Assembly (NCBI RefSeq): GCF_000832065.1 | Contig: NZ_JXQM01000013.1 | Coordinates: forward strand, 1-64,000 | DNA length: 64,000 nucleotides | Reading direction: 5' to 3' | Source of the DNA: Nitrosospira sp. NpAV | GTDB lineage: Bacteria > Pseudomonadota > Gammaproteobacteria > Burkholderiales > Nitrosomonadaceae | Part shown: positions 38,527 through 46,441 of the stretch, piece by piece | How the letters are laid out: each line of letters opens with the position of its first letter | Position numbering within the stretch: position 1 is the first letter of the stretch | Notes under the pieces: model-generated | The model's input: the letters and a program-made list of their open reading frames with translations, nothing else | Databases searched by the model: none | What the model was told of the DNA's origin: nothing | Translations under genes and position numbers: made by a program

Positions 38527-40593
38527 GTGAATATAAAAAGCTTTACCAAGTTTTCCAATGTCGCCCTCGCGTTGCTACTTACCGGAATAGGGGCGCTGGT
38601 ATTTCACTCGCTGAGCATCCAGCAAGAGATTTACAGCAGTGAACGGCATCGGTTCCGCGCCTTTCTGCTTGCCGATGAACTCCTCCAAAGCTCTGAAGAT
38701 CTCACCAACATGGCGCGCTATTACGTGGTGACCGAAGATCCTAAGTATGAGCAGTTTTTTTTCCAGATACTTGATATCCGCGAGGGCAGACGGGCGCGGC
38801 CTCTGAATTATTCCGCTCCCTATTCGCACCTGCTGGTGGCGGACGAAATACCCGTTGCCGAGGAGGGTGAAAAGATCCCATTGCTCGAACTCATGCATCG
38901 GGAGGGTTTCAGCGACCAGGAATTTACCCTGTTGAAAGAATCCAAGGAGAATTCGGACAATCTGGTTCTTCTTGAAAAGCGGGCATTCGCGGCCATGAAA
39001 GGCCTTTATGATGACGGGCAAGGTAATTTCACGGTACGCCGTGCGCCCGACCGGGAATTCGCCATGGATTTATTGTTTGGTGAGCGATATGTCGCCAAGA
39101 AGGCTGCCATTATGATACCGATCCAGAAATTCCTGGATTCATTCAATGAACGCATGCTGGCCGAATCAAACGTCGGTTCCGCCCGGCTTGAGCGCCAAAT
39201 CATGTTTGAAATGGTGCTTATTTTTATTACGCTGCTTGCTACTGCAGGTATCATTTTTTATACCCGTCTCGGGATATTGCAGCCTCTGGCCGAGCTCGGC
39301 CGCCAGGTGGCCGGTATCACGCGCGGCACTCGTCCCAGCCGTTATGGCCAAAGCGCAAGCAATGAAGTGGCGGCGCTTGGCGAAGCCTTGATCCTGGCGG
39401 ACGCGGAGAAGAGGCAATTACTTGAGAATGAACGGCTGGCCAGGAATGAAGCCGAGCGGGCCAGTCAGCTTAAGGATGAATTTCTGGCAACGCTCTCTCA
39501 TGAACTTAGAACACCGCTGAACGCGATTCTGGGATGGTCCCAACTTATTTTGAACGGAAACATGAAGGGAGAGGACGTTCATCGGGGCCTGGAGACAATT
39601 GAACGAAACGCTCGCGCACAGAACAAGCTCATTGAGGATCTTCTCGAAATGAGCAGCATTATTTCCGGAAAGGTAAGACTCGACATGCAGCAATTGGATG
39701 TGTCCGCGCTGGTCGAGGCGGCGGTCGAATCGGTGAGTCCAACAGTACAGGCCAAGGGAATCAGCCTGCAAAAAGAAATCGACCGGCGCACCGGCCCCGT
39801 CTCGGGCGATTCCAACCGGCTGCAGCAGATTTTTTGGAATCTCCTGTCCAATGCAATAAAATTTACGCCCAAGGGAGGGAAGATAGAAGTTATGGTGGAG
39901 CAGATAGGCTCTTATCTCGAGATCAGGATCACAGACTCTGGTCTCGGCATTTCACCTGATTTCATGCCCTATGTTTTCGATCGCTTCCGGCAAGCTGACG
40001 CCTCGCTGACTCGACAGTATGGCGGTCTCGGTCTGGGCCTTGCCATCGTGAAGCAGCTGGTGGAACTTCATGGTGGAACGGTCCGGGCGGAAAGCGCCGG
40101 CACGGGTAAGGGGTCGTCATTTATCATAAACCTGCCGCTGGCAACGAGTGATAAGCGGAGAAACGAGCCATCGCCCCTGACACGGGATTCCTTCGAAGGC
40201 GATAATTCCGTGCTCTCCGGAGTAAAGGTGCTAGTGATTGACGACGAACTCGACGCACGTGAGCTTATCAAGCGAATACTCACTCACTATCAAGCCAGTG
40301 TGACCACCGCCGCGACCGCGTCACAGGGACTCATGCTTCTTTTACAAATCGACAAGCCCGATGTGATCATCAGCGATATTGGCATGCCCGAGAAGAATGG
40401 GTATCAGTTGATCCGGGACGTGAGAAAACTTTCCCGCGAGGATGGCGGCGAGACGCCCGCTATCGCACTCACGGCATTCGCTCGTCCGGAAGACAAGATC
40501 AGTGCGATAAACGCGGGTTATCAAGGACATCTCACCAAACCGGTGGAGCCGCGGGAACTGATCTCAGCAATTAGCAGGCTCATAGGACGATAG
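38527..40593 (+). CDS. Hybrid sensor histidine kinase with receiver domain
   Basis: A 688-residue kinase starting at GTG. TM1 (about 8-30), a periplasmic domain of about 200 residues, TM2 (about 230-255) and a HAMP-like linker precede the HisKA domain with His325 in LATLSHELRTPLNAIL. The HATPase domain reads FWNLLSNAIKFTPKGGKIEV, then DSGLGISPDFMPYVFDRFRQ. A C-terminal receiver has Asp617 in DVIISDIGMPEKNG. The periplasmic domain is closely related to that of the kinase at 727 (SSEDLTNMAR, FQILDIREGRRARP, GLYDDGQGNFTV), though the catalytic part belongs to a different class. No response regulator gene is adjacent. Confidence 0.93.
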   Translation: MNIKSFTKFSNVALALLLTGIGALVFHSLSIQQEIYSSERHRFRAFLLADELLQSSEDLTNMARYYVVTEDPKYEQFFFQILDIREGRRARPLNYSAPYSHLLVADEIPVAEEGEKIPLLELMHREGFSDQEFTLLKESKENSDNLVLLEKRAFAAMKGLYDDGQGNFTVRRAPDREFAMDLLFGERYVAKKAAIMIPIQKFLDSFNERMLAESNVGSARLERQIMFEMVLIFITLLATAGIIFYTRLGILQPLAELGRQVAGITRGTRPSRYGQSASNEVAALGEALILADAEKRQLLENERLARNEAERASQLKDEFLATLSHELRTPLNAILGWSQLILNGNMKGEDVHRGLETIERNARAQNKLIEDLLEMSSIISGKVRLDMQQLDVSALVEAAVESVSPTVQAKGISLQKEIDRRTGPVSGDSNRLQQIFWNLLSNAIKFTPKGGKIEVMVEQIGSYLEIRITDSGLGISPDFMPYVFDRFRQADASLTRQYGGLGLGLAIVKQLVELHGGTVRAESAGTGKGSSFIINLPLATSDKRRNEPSPLTRDSFEGDNSVLSGVKVLVIDDELDARELIKRILTHYQASVTTAATASQGLMLLLQIDKPDVIISDIGMPEKNGYQLIRDVRKLSREDGGETPAIALTAFARPEDKISAINAGYQGHLTKPVEPRELISAISRLIGR

Positions 40594-41091
40594 CGAAAAT
40601 CGCCGCTGTTTGTCTCCTGCAAGCTTAGGTTCATCGACAACCGCTTTATCTCATCCATGCCCATCCCTCCTTCTCGACTCATGTCATATAAGTAATCGTG
40701 AAATAATCCTTCAGGATCTCGCTGAGATCTTATGCAATCATATTATTTCATGCCGCCGCCTTCACCATCAATCCTGATTGTATTTCTCTTACATCCTTAT
40801 CTCCGTTTCCTCGTCGCAACCCTTCCGTCATAACCTTTCCTATGAGAGCCGCGATACTTTCAATAGATCCATGAGGCACAGGCTCGCCAATCCTAGGCCT
40901 GCGTCAATTGTCACCTGTGACAATGCGTCGCATGTGACAAACCGCCGCATGTGACAATATGCCACATTGATTTGTTGATATGGATAATGAATACTCAGTC
41001 GTATTGGTCTGGCTGACCAGCCTGACCGATGTGCTGTTTGCATTTCCATTATCCAGTTAGTTGTCCAACAATATTAATCAAGAGGCTCCGT
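40594..41091. promoter_or_regulatory. Upstream region of the PEP-CTERM gene with iterated GTGACAA sites
   Basis: About 500 bases without a gene. At 40908-40923 a 16-bp palindrome pairs TTGTCAC with GTGACAA across two bases. GTGACAA recurs at 40934 and 40951, so three copies are spaced exactly 17 bases apart. CAATATGCCACATT follows at 40955-40968. The same 14-mer follows a related palindrome at 42088-42102, upstream of the next gene. This looks like a shared regulatory region for exported proteins. Confidence 0.65.
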
Positions 41092-41889
41092 ATGAAAAAA
41101 TCACTCAAATACGCACTTTTCGTGGCAGGTATGACTTCCCTGCCCGCAATGGCTCACATCGGCTATACCGGCCGCAATTTCGGCACCTTTGACGATACTT
41201 ACGCCATGTCCACCCGGTCGGGCCAGGCGGTGACCGGCAATTACGGCTGGATCGACGGAACAGATGCCGATTACGGCGATGCTCATAAAACGCTCGCCTA
41301 CCGGTTTACCTTGCTCAACCCCACCGACGTGACGCTTTCATTCCGGCAGACAACCTCCCAGGTCACCGACCATAGTGGCAACGTTTCCACTTCGCAACTC
41401 GGACTGATACCCGGTTTCTCACTCTTTCAGGGACTTGCGCATGTTGCCCCGATGGGGGCGGATTATGATTCTTCAGATATATCCAAGGCGAACCGGCCCG
41501 ATTATACGGAGGGTTCATTCCGGGCATTGAACGATTGGAAAATCGGCAACGACCCGGATACCACCAATGGCATACCCGCCGCCCTGAGCTTTTTCAAATA
41601 TATCGGCCATGCCTACGACGGTACAGGTTTTGGCTCGGATGGCACGGCGGATGGCATGGTATCGCAGACGTTCATGAACCTGGCGCCCGGTGATTACTCG
41701 GTGTTTCTGGGCGGCGCGGATTATCTGTCTCAGGATGCCTCCAACCCAAATCTCATGAGTAAATATGGCGTTACCGGCACTCTGGTGGCCGGCGTGGTGC
41801 CCGAACCGGAAACCTACGCCATGCTGCTGGCCGGCTTGGGGCTGATGAGTGCCATGGTGCGCCGGCGTAGATCAAGCGGGAATCTCTAG
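41092..41889 (+). CDS. PEP-CTERM sorting domain protein
   Basis: A 265-residue exported protein. A signal peptide (MKKSLKYALFVAGMTSLPAM AH-type cleavage) leads to a domain with aromatic and Asp/Gly-rich stretches. The C-terminus is a clear PEP-CTERM tripartite signal: VPEPETYAMLLAGLGLMSAM followed by VRRRRSS. By the exosortase model it is cleaved and placed at the cell surface or in exopolysaccharide. The ATG at 41092 is chosen because the signal peptide starts there. The exosortase gene is not in the window. Function of the mature domain is unknown. Confidence 0.9.
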   Translation: MKKSLKYALFVAGMTSLPAMAHIGYTGRNFGTFDDTYAMSTRSGQAVTGNYGWIDGTDADYGDAHKTLAYRFTLLNPTDVTLSFRQTTSQVTDHSGNVSTSQLGLIPGFSLFQGLAHVAPMGADYDSSDISKANRPDYTEGSFRALNDWKIGNDPDTTNGIPAALSFFKYIGHAYDGTGFGSDGTADGMVSQTFMNLAPGDYSVFLGGADYLSQDASNPNLMSKYGVTGTLVAGVVPEPETYAMLLAGLGLMSAMVRRRRSSGNL

Positions 41890-41971
41890 ATACCGCGAAG
41901 CACCTGCACCATTCCATTCTCTCGTTCCATTTCCCACGTTACGGGTTCGTTCATTCCCCGGAGAACTCGAT

Positions 41972-42049
41972 ACCACCGGCTGAGGGTGGTGGGCCAGGTT
42001 ATAAACTGAAAGTCCGGATACGCGTCGACTGGACGATGCGTATCCTTTT
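41972..42049 (+). terminator. Double stem-loop terminator after the PEP-CTERM gene
   Basis: A first hairpin pairs ACCACC (41972-41977) with GGTGGT (41985-41990). A second pairs GGATACGC (42016-42023) with GCGTATCC (42038-42045) and is followed at once by TTTT, the form of a rho-independent terminator. Confidence 0.7.
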
Positions 42050-42087
42050 AATATCCTGATTTGAAAGGCTGCACTTAGCCGGCGGGT

Positions 42088-42120
42088 GCGACAAATTGTC
42101 GCGCGGCAATATGCCACATT
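42088..42120. promoter_or_regulatory. GYGACAA palindrome plus CAATATGCCACATT motif
   Basis: GCGACAA-A-TTGTCGC (42088-42102) is a perfect 7+1+7 palindrome related to the GTGACAA sites at 40908-40957. CAATATGCCACATT at 42107-42120 repeats exactly the 14-mer found at 40955-40968. It lies 40 bases before the next coding start. Confidence 0.65.
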
Positions 42121-42159
42121 CCCAAACAGATTTTTCCCCCTTACACTTTCCTGGTCAGC

Positions 42160-43458
42160 TTGCGCTTACTTACTTTGGCTAGATCACAATCCTTGAGCTA
42201 CAGCCTGCATATCACAGCCGCTCTGATCGGGCTTTCAATAGCAACCCTCCCATGCGGAGCAGCACAGCCATCCGCTGCCAAAATGCGGATCATTGAAAAC
42301 CCCGCCACGGCCGACGCGCAGTTTCCTCGTCTCGCGTCACTCCCCGATGGCGAGATATTGATGAGCTGGGTGGAGCCTGCTGGCAAGGATCATATTCTCA
42401 AATACGGCTTGTTGCGCGATGGAAAATGGATACGCCAGGGCGAGGTCGCGCGTGGCGGAGACTGGTTTATCAATTGGAGCGATTTCCCATCTGTCGTAGC
42501 CATCGACAAATCATTCTGGGTGGCGCATTGGCTGGTCAAACAAAAAGGCGGCCGTACTTACGAGTACGATATCGCAACATCCATTTCCAATGATTCTGGC
42601 GTAACCTGGAGCGCTCCCAAATTACCGCATCGCGATGGAGCTGCCGCCGAACACGGTTTTGCCGTCATCTTTCCGGTGCATGGCGATGCCGGTATTATCT
42701 GGCTGGACGGACGTGATCGTGTTGTGAAGCAAGATCGTGGCGGGCATAAGGGAAAATCCGGTAATTTCGCCTTGCGCTATACGCGCATTCATCGTGATGG
42801 TGGCATGGATAAGGAGCAGGTGATTGACGATAGTACCTGCACCTGCTGTTGGCCGGCTGTGGCGGTGACACAGGCGGGCCCGGTGGCCGCTTGGCGCGGC
42901 CGCACCGATAACGAGATCCGCGATCATCGGGTAGCCCGTTTGCACCATGGAAAATGGACAAAACCTGTACCTCTGCATGGAGACGGCTGGGAAATTGCCG
43001 GATGCCCGGTCAATGGCCCCATGCTGGCGGCACGGGGAATGCAAGTCGTGGCGGTCTGGTTTACCGCTGCGAACGATCATCCGCGCATACGCGCCGCATT
43101 CTCTACGGATGGCGGACAGAGTTTTGGCCAGCCCGTTGAGGTGGATAAGGCAGATCCATTCGGACGTGTGGGTGTCGCATGGAGCGATGATCGCACGGTG
43201 GTCGTTTCCTGGATCGCCGCCACAGACGCGGGTGCCCGCAAAGCTGGCCTGGCGCTACGCAAATTGCATACCGATGGCTCATCGGGCCCGATCCAGCGTG
43301 TTAAGGAAATCAGCGGCGGGCGGGATACTGGCGTGCCGCAACTGGCGGCGCATGGGGCAGGTTTCGTTATGGCCTGGACGGAGAAAACGCCAGATCATGG
43401 CATTAAAACGGTATTTGTTCCGGATGGCCTGATTGGCCCTGTTCCCTCGCGTCGTTGA
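42160..43458 (+). CDS. Exported sialidase-like (BNR/Asp-box) protein
   Basis: A 432-residue protein with a signal peptide (HITAALIGLSIATLPCGAAQ) and a six-bladed propeller-type sequence. Two Asp-boxes are visible, SNDSGVTWSAP and STDGGQSFGQP, as in neuraminidases and related beta-propellers. The sialidase Arg triad cannot be confirmed, so enzyme activity is doubtful. An unusual cysteine cluster, DDSTCTCCWPAVAV, sits in the middle and could bind a metal. The start is uncertain: TTG at 42160 gives a full signal peptide, but no ribosome-binding site is seen. Its promoter region shares motifs with the PEP-CTERM gene upstream. Confidence 0.75.
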   Translation: MRLLTLARSQSLSYSLHITAALIGLSIATLPCGAAQPSAAKMRIIENPATADAQFPRLASLPDGEILMSWVEPAGKDHILKYGLLRDGKWIRQGEVARGGDWFINWSDFPSVVAIDKSFWVAHWLVKQKGGRTYEYDIATSISNDSGVTWSAPKLPHRDGAAAEHGFAVIFPVHGDAGIIWLDGRDRVVKQDRGGHKGKSGNFALRYTRIHRDGGMDKEQVIDDSTCTCCWPAVAVTQAGPVAAWRGRTDNEIRDHRVARLHHGKWTKPVPLHGDGWEIAGCPVNGPMLAARGMQVVAVWFTAANDHPRIRAAFSTDGGQSFGQPVEVDKADPFGRVGVAWSDDRTVVVSWIAATDAGARKAGLALRKLHTDGSSGPIQRVKEISGGRDTGVPQLAAHGAGFVMAWTEKTPDHGIKTVFVPDGLIGPVPSRR

Positions 43459-43510
43459 TTCGGCGAAAGCCCCACCCAGGCATAGCTGCCTATAAAGCGC
43501 AAAAATGGAG

Positions 43511-43551
43511 ACAAAAGAAAAAGTCCGGCACGAGATTAATCGCTACCGGAC
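43511..43551 (-). terminator. Rho-independent terminator (minus strand)
   Basis: Read on the minus strand, GTCCGG (43551-43546) pairs with CCGGAC (43528-43523) around a 17-base loop that has its own small ATTAAT palindrome, and is followed by TTTTTCTTTT. It would end transcription coming from the DUF1840 gene. Confidence 0.65.
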
Positions 43552-43662
43552 CAGGGGTATCCTTCAGGGGAGGACAAGAATAGATACCCATGGATATTTT
43601 GCGCTCTTCCAGGAAATACTCTGTTCGTTGTCCCACATAGGATAAGGCAGCTGGCTACAAGC

Positions 43663-43989
43663 CTACGTTTTTTGCCACATTACATTGCAATTTTTTTTTG
43701 CCGCCGCGGAAAGCAGTTCAATTAAAGGTAAAGCCCGGTATTCAAGGGCCACATCTTCATCGTCCTCACCCTCGCTTTGTGCATCTCGGGCCGGTTCCGG
43801 CGGGGCGGGAGCCGACCATTTTTCTGTTTCGATCGCACGCTTCAGGCGATCGAGTGTGGTCGGGATATCCTCGGCCAGTATCGCGCCGGGCACTGTCCCG
43901 CTGTGCCCCATCATCTTCAGCAGCCGCAGTGCAATATCGCCAAACAGGGTGATGTCGGCATAGGCGTCGCATTTGAATGTTACCAGCAT
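43663..43989 (-). CDS. DUF1840 domain protein
   Basis: A 108-residue protein with the family pattern MLVTFKCDAYADITLFGDIA then LRLLKMMGHSGTVPGAILAE and a final conserved LPLIELLSAAAKK segment. DUF1840 is common in betaproteobacteria and has no known function. The ATG at 43989 is chosen because homologues begin at MLVTFK. A longer frame to 44034 adds 15 unlikely residues. Confidence 0.88.
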   Translation of the reverse strand: MLVTFKCDAYADITLFGDIALRLLKMMGHSGTVPGAILAEDIPTTLDRLKRAIETEKWSAPAPPEPARDAQSEGEDDEDVALEYRALPLIELLSAAAKKNCNVMWQKT

Positions 43990-44100
43990 AGGACGTTCCC
44001 GGTAAAAATCGCGGCAGCACGAAACGGAAACCACGATTGCATGTGAAAGAAACTACACGGCCGCGGTGTACCAAAGTTTCAGGCGTGGGCCCTCTCACCC

Positions 44101-45135
44101 TTATGCCGCATGCTCAAGCTTTCGTCTTCTGCCTGCAATGCTTATCACCAACAGGCCGGCAACAAACATGGCCATCATTTCGGGCTCCGGCACGGCAGCG
44201 GCAAAAGCGGAGGCAAGGATGGCATGCCCATGGGTAGTGGGATGGAAATCATCCCAGAACAGAAAACTGTCGGGATTGGCACAGGGGTCGGATGTCAGGC
44301 ATGCATTTTGCACATCGGTCAGCCCATAAGCGGAGGGATTTGCGATAACGCCATTCAAGAAAGTATAAGTATCAAATTGAAATATGTTGGCATCCGGGAA
44401 TTGTGCGCTAACGCTTCCCAGTTGGCTTGCAAGCTCGTTATTGAACACAGTGGAAAACATCTGGGCATTCGACTTCTCGGCTTCTCCCAGGGTGCTGCCC
44501 GAGGGCGTAGCGCTGAAATCCCCAAGATTCGGAACAAGAAAATGTCGTGCACCGGCGCCCGCCAGCTCGCTTACATATCCCGCAATATTTTGGGCGGCCA
44601 GAACGGGAGAATCGTGCGTCAGGTAGTCGTTCGCTCCACCCCATACGAAAAACAATGCGTTGGGGTCTGCCTGCCCGCCGGTGCTTCCGATATCCTTCAT
44701 GTATTGTTCCACTTCCCCCTTCATGCCCGGCAACGGAAACGCGCCCGGTACGGGAATTGGAATCAAATCTCCCTCTTTGGTCGCGCTGCCTCCGTCTCCG
44801 AAGTTTCCAATGCCTGATGTGGCGCCGGCTACGGCATAGCTGTGAAAATTCGAGGTACTTACTGCTCCCGGAAAGAGAGAATCCGCAAGATATTCCGTGG
44901 CGACGGGCCCATTGGAGATGCGCCCCTCAAAATAGTCGCCAAAGGGAGCGCAGGGATGAGTAGGATCGCAATTATTCGCTAATGTTTTATAAAGGCTCAT
45001 TACGGCGGATGGATTGCTTCCCACATCCGAGAGACTATCGCCGAATGAATACAAACCGCTGAAAGGTGCCGCCCCGACGTGACCTCCGGTCAGCAGCAAG
45101 GCAAAAAACGCAGCAAAAAATCCTCGTATGTTCAT
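44101..45135 (-). CDS. GDSL/SGNH hydrolase with PEP-CTERM signal
   Basis: A 344-residue exported esterase-like protein. After a signal peptide, block I of the SGNH family holds the catalytic Ser in GLYSFGDSLSDVGSNPSAV. Block III is VWGGANDYL, and the catalytic Asp/His pair is in FWDDFHPTTHGHAILASAF. The C-terminus is a PEP-CTERM signal, VPEPEMMAMFVAGLLVISIA then GRRRKLEH. It would be anchored or released by exosortase, acting on surface polysaccharide or lipid esters. It is one of two PEP-CTERM proteins in the window. Confidence 0.92.
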   Translation of the reverse strand: MNIRGFFAAFFALLLTGGHVGAAPFSGLYSFGDSLSDVGSNPSAVMSLYKTLANNCDPTHPCAPFGDYFEGRISNGPVATEYLADSLFPGAVSTSNFHSYAVAGATSGIGNFGDGGSATKEGDLIPIPVPGAFPLPGMKGEVEQYMKDIGSTGGQADPNALFFVWGGANDYLTHDSPVLAAQNIAGYVSELAGAGARHFLVPNLGDFSATPSGSTLGEAEKSNAQMFSTVFNNELASQLGSVSAQFPDANIFQFDTYTFLNGVIANPSAYGLTDVQNACLTSDPCANPDSFLFWDDFHPTTHGHAILASAFAAAVPEPEMMAMFVAGLLVISIAGRRRKLEHAA

Positions 45136-45287
45136 GATCAGTCTCCCAGGTCGATTTGGTGATGAAAACCCGACTTCGCTGACAACAATTTTTGCTTCAT
45201 GAAAATAAGGTCAAGCTGACATCCGCTGCGGCACTTTGTTTACCCTCGAAACCTTGCGCCGTAAGCACATTCGAACCGAAGAATCAA

Positions 45288-45605
45288 TCAATCACGGTTT
45301 TTGATCAACAGACCAATCAGGACACCCAATCCGATTGCCAGTCCAACGGTCCGCCACGCATTTTCATGGACATATTCATCGGTTATCCGTGCCGCGATCC
45401 TTGATTTATCGACAACGGAATCCTCAAAATCCTGTAGATATTCCTTGGCATGCGTCAGGTTTTGTTCGATTTTATCGCGCAAGACTTGCGCCTTGCCTCC
45501 GCTTTCGCCGCTAACGGATTTCATCAATTCCTCGGTATCGTTAATCACCGAATGAAAATCCTCAATTAGCTTTTCCTTGCTTTCTCTGGCGGTATATTTA
45601 CCCAT
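45288..45605 (-). CDS. DUF883 (ElaB/YqjD-like) membrane-anchored protein
   Basis: A 105-residue protein with a long amphipathic helical part (ESKEKLIEDFHSVINDTEEL, ARITDEYVHENAWRTVG) and a C-terminal TM anchor (VGLAIGLGVLIGLLIKNRD), the layout of ElaB/YqjD proteins, which bind ribosomes at the inner membrane in E. coli stationary phase. The ATG at 45605 has GGAGG six bases upstream (ATGGAGGATGTG). A longer frame to 45668 lacks such a site. Confidence 0.88.
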   Translation of the reverse strand: MGKYTARESKEKLIEDFHSVINDTEELMKSVSGESGGKAQVLRDKIEQNLTHAKEYLQDFEDSVVDKSRIAARITDEYVHENAWRTVGLAIGLGVLIGLLIKNRD

Positions 45606-45859
45606 CACATCCTCCATATAAAAAAACAGTATAGCATTCCGGGCATCATCCAACCAACGCCCCATCACGGGTCTACGCCCTGCAACCAGGAAAGACCGGA
45701 ATCAACTCAAGACTCTCATACTGTCTTTGTTTCCGCAAATCCGGTCTGTCTGGAACCGCACATACGGCACCTGAATTTCAGTGTAGCCTCCAAACCTCAA
45801 AGTCATCCCCATGTCAATCATCCAGGAACCGGTTGGAGCTAAAAAACAGCGAGGAGCCA

Positions 45860-46441
45860 ATGTCATATCTGCATACCCCGAAGCAAAACCTTTTTTTGGC
45901 TGCTCTCCCCGAAGAAGTATACGAGCGCCTGAAATCATGTCTTGAACTTGTTTCCCTGCCGCAGGGATGGGCTGTCTACGAGGATGGCAGTGAAATTGAC
46001 CTTGTCTACTTCCCCACCACCAGTATTATTTCACTCCTTGCAACAACGGATGACGGAGAGTCGGAAAAGATTGCCGTTATCGGTAACGAAGGTTTATTCG
46101 GCATTGCCATGCTTATGGGAAGAAAAACGACGCCAAACCGGGCAGTGGTGCAAAGCAGTGGTTATGGCTACAGGCTTAAGGCGGCCAATCTGAGAAGAGA
46201 GTTCGAGCTTGGCAGCCCGCTGCGTTATTTGCTACAGCGTTATACGCAAAGCCTGACCGCAAGAATTGCGCAAACCGCAATGCACCCTGCGCATCCGCAT
46301 CCGGCCCCCCGGACCCCTATTTCCATGGCCGGCAATCCCTCCTCTACTCACATCGATACCTTGGTCACGCAAGCGCTACGCCCCTCGAAATGGACCACAC
46401 CTTCGGGCGTCAACTTGCGCTCACCCCAGCGGGCGGCCTAG
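45860..46441 (+). pseudogene. Truncated Crp/Fnr-family regulator (no DNA-binding domain)
   Basis: The first 140 or so residues match the cNMP-binding half of the intact regulator at 56246: YFPTTSIISLLATTDDGESE, AVIGNEGLFGIAMLMGRKTT and YLLQRYTQSLTARIAQTA align throughout. After QTA the sequence changes to a proline-rich, non-homologous tail (MHPAHPHPAPRTPISMAGNP) exactly where the intact protein continues into its helix-turn-helix. The frame closes at 46441, overlapping the 3' end of the glucan synthase gene. A GAGGAG site precedes the ATG, so it may still be translated. It cannot bind DNA as a normal Crp/Fnr protein would. Confidence 0.8.

Noticed and set aside
40955-40968. Sigma-54 promoter in the CAATATGCCACATT motif
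   Set aside because: On either strand the GG and GC pairs are not at the required -24/-12 spacing, so I treat it only as a shared motif.
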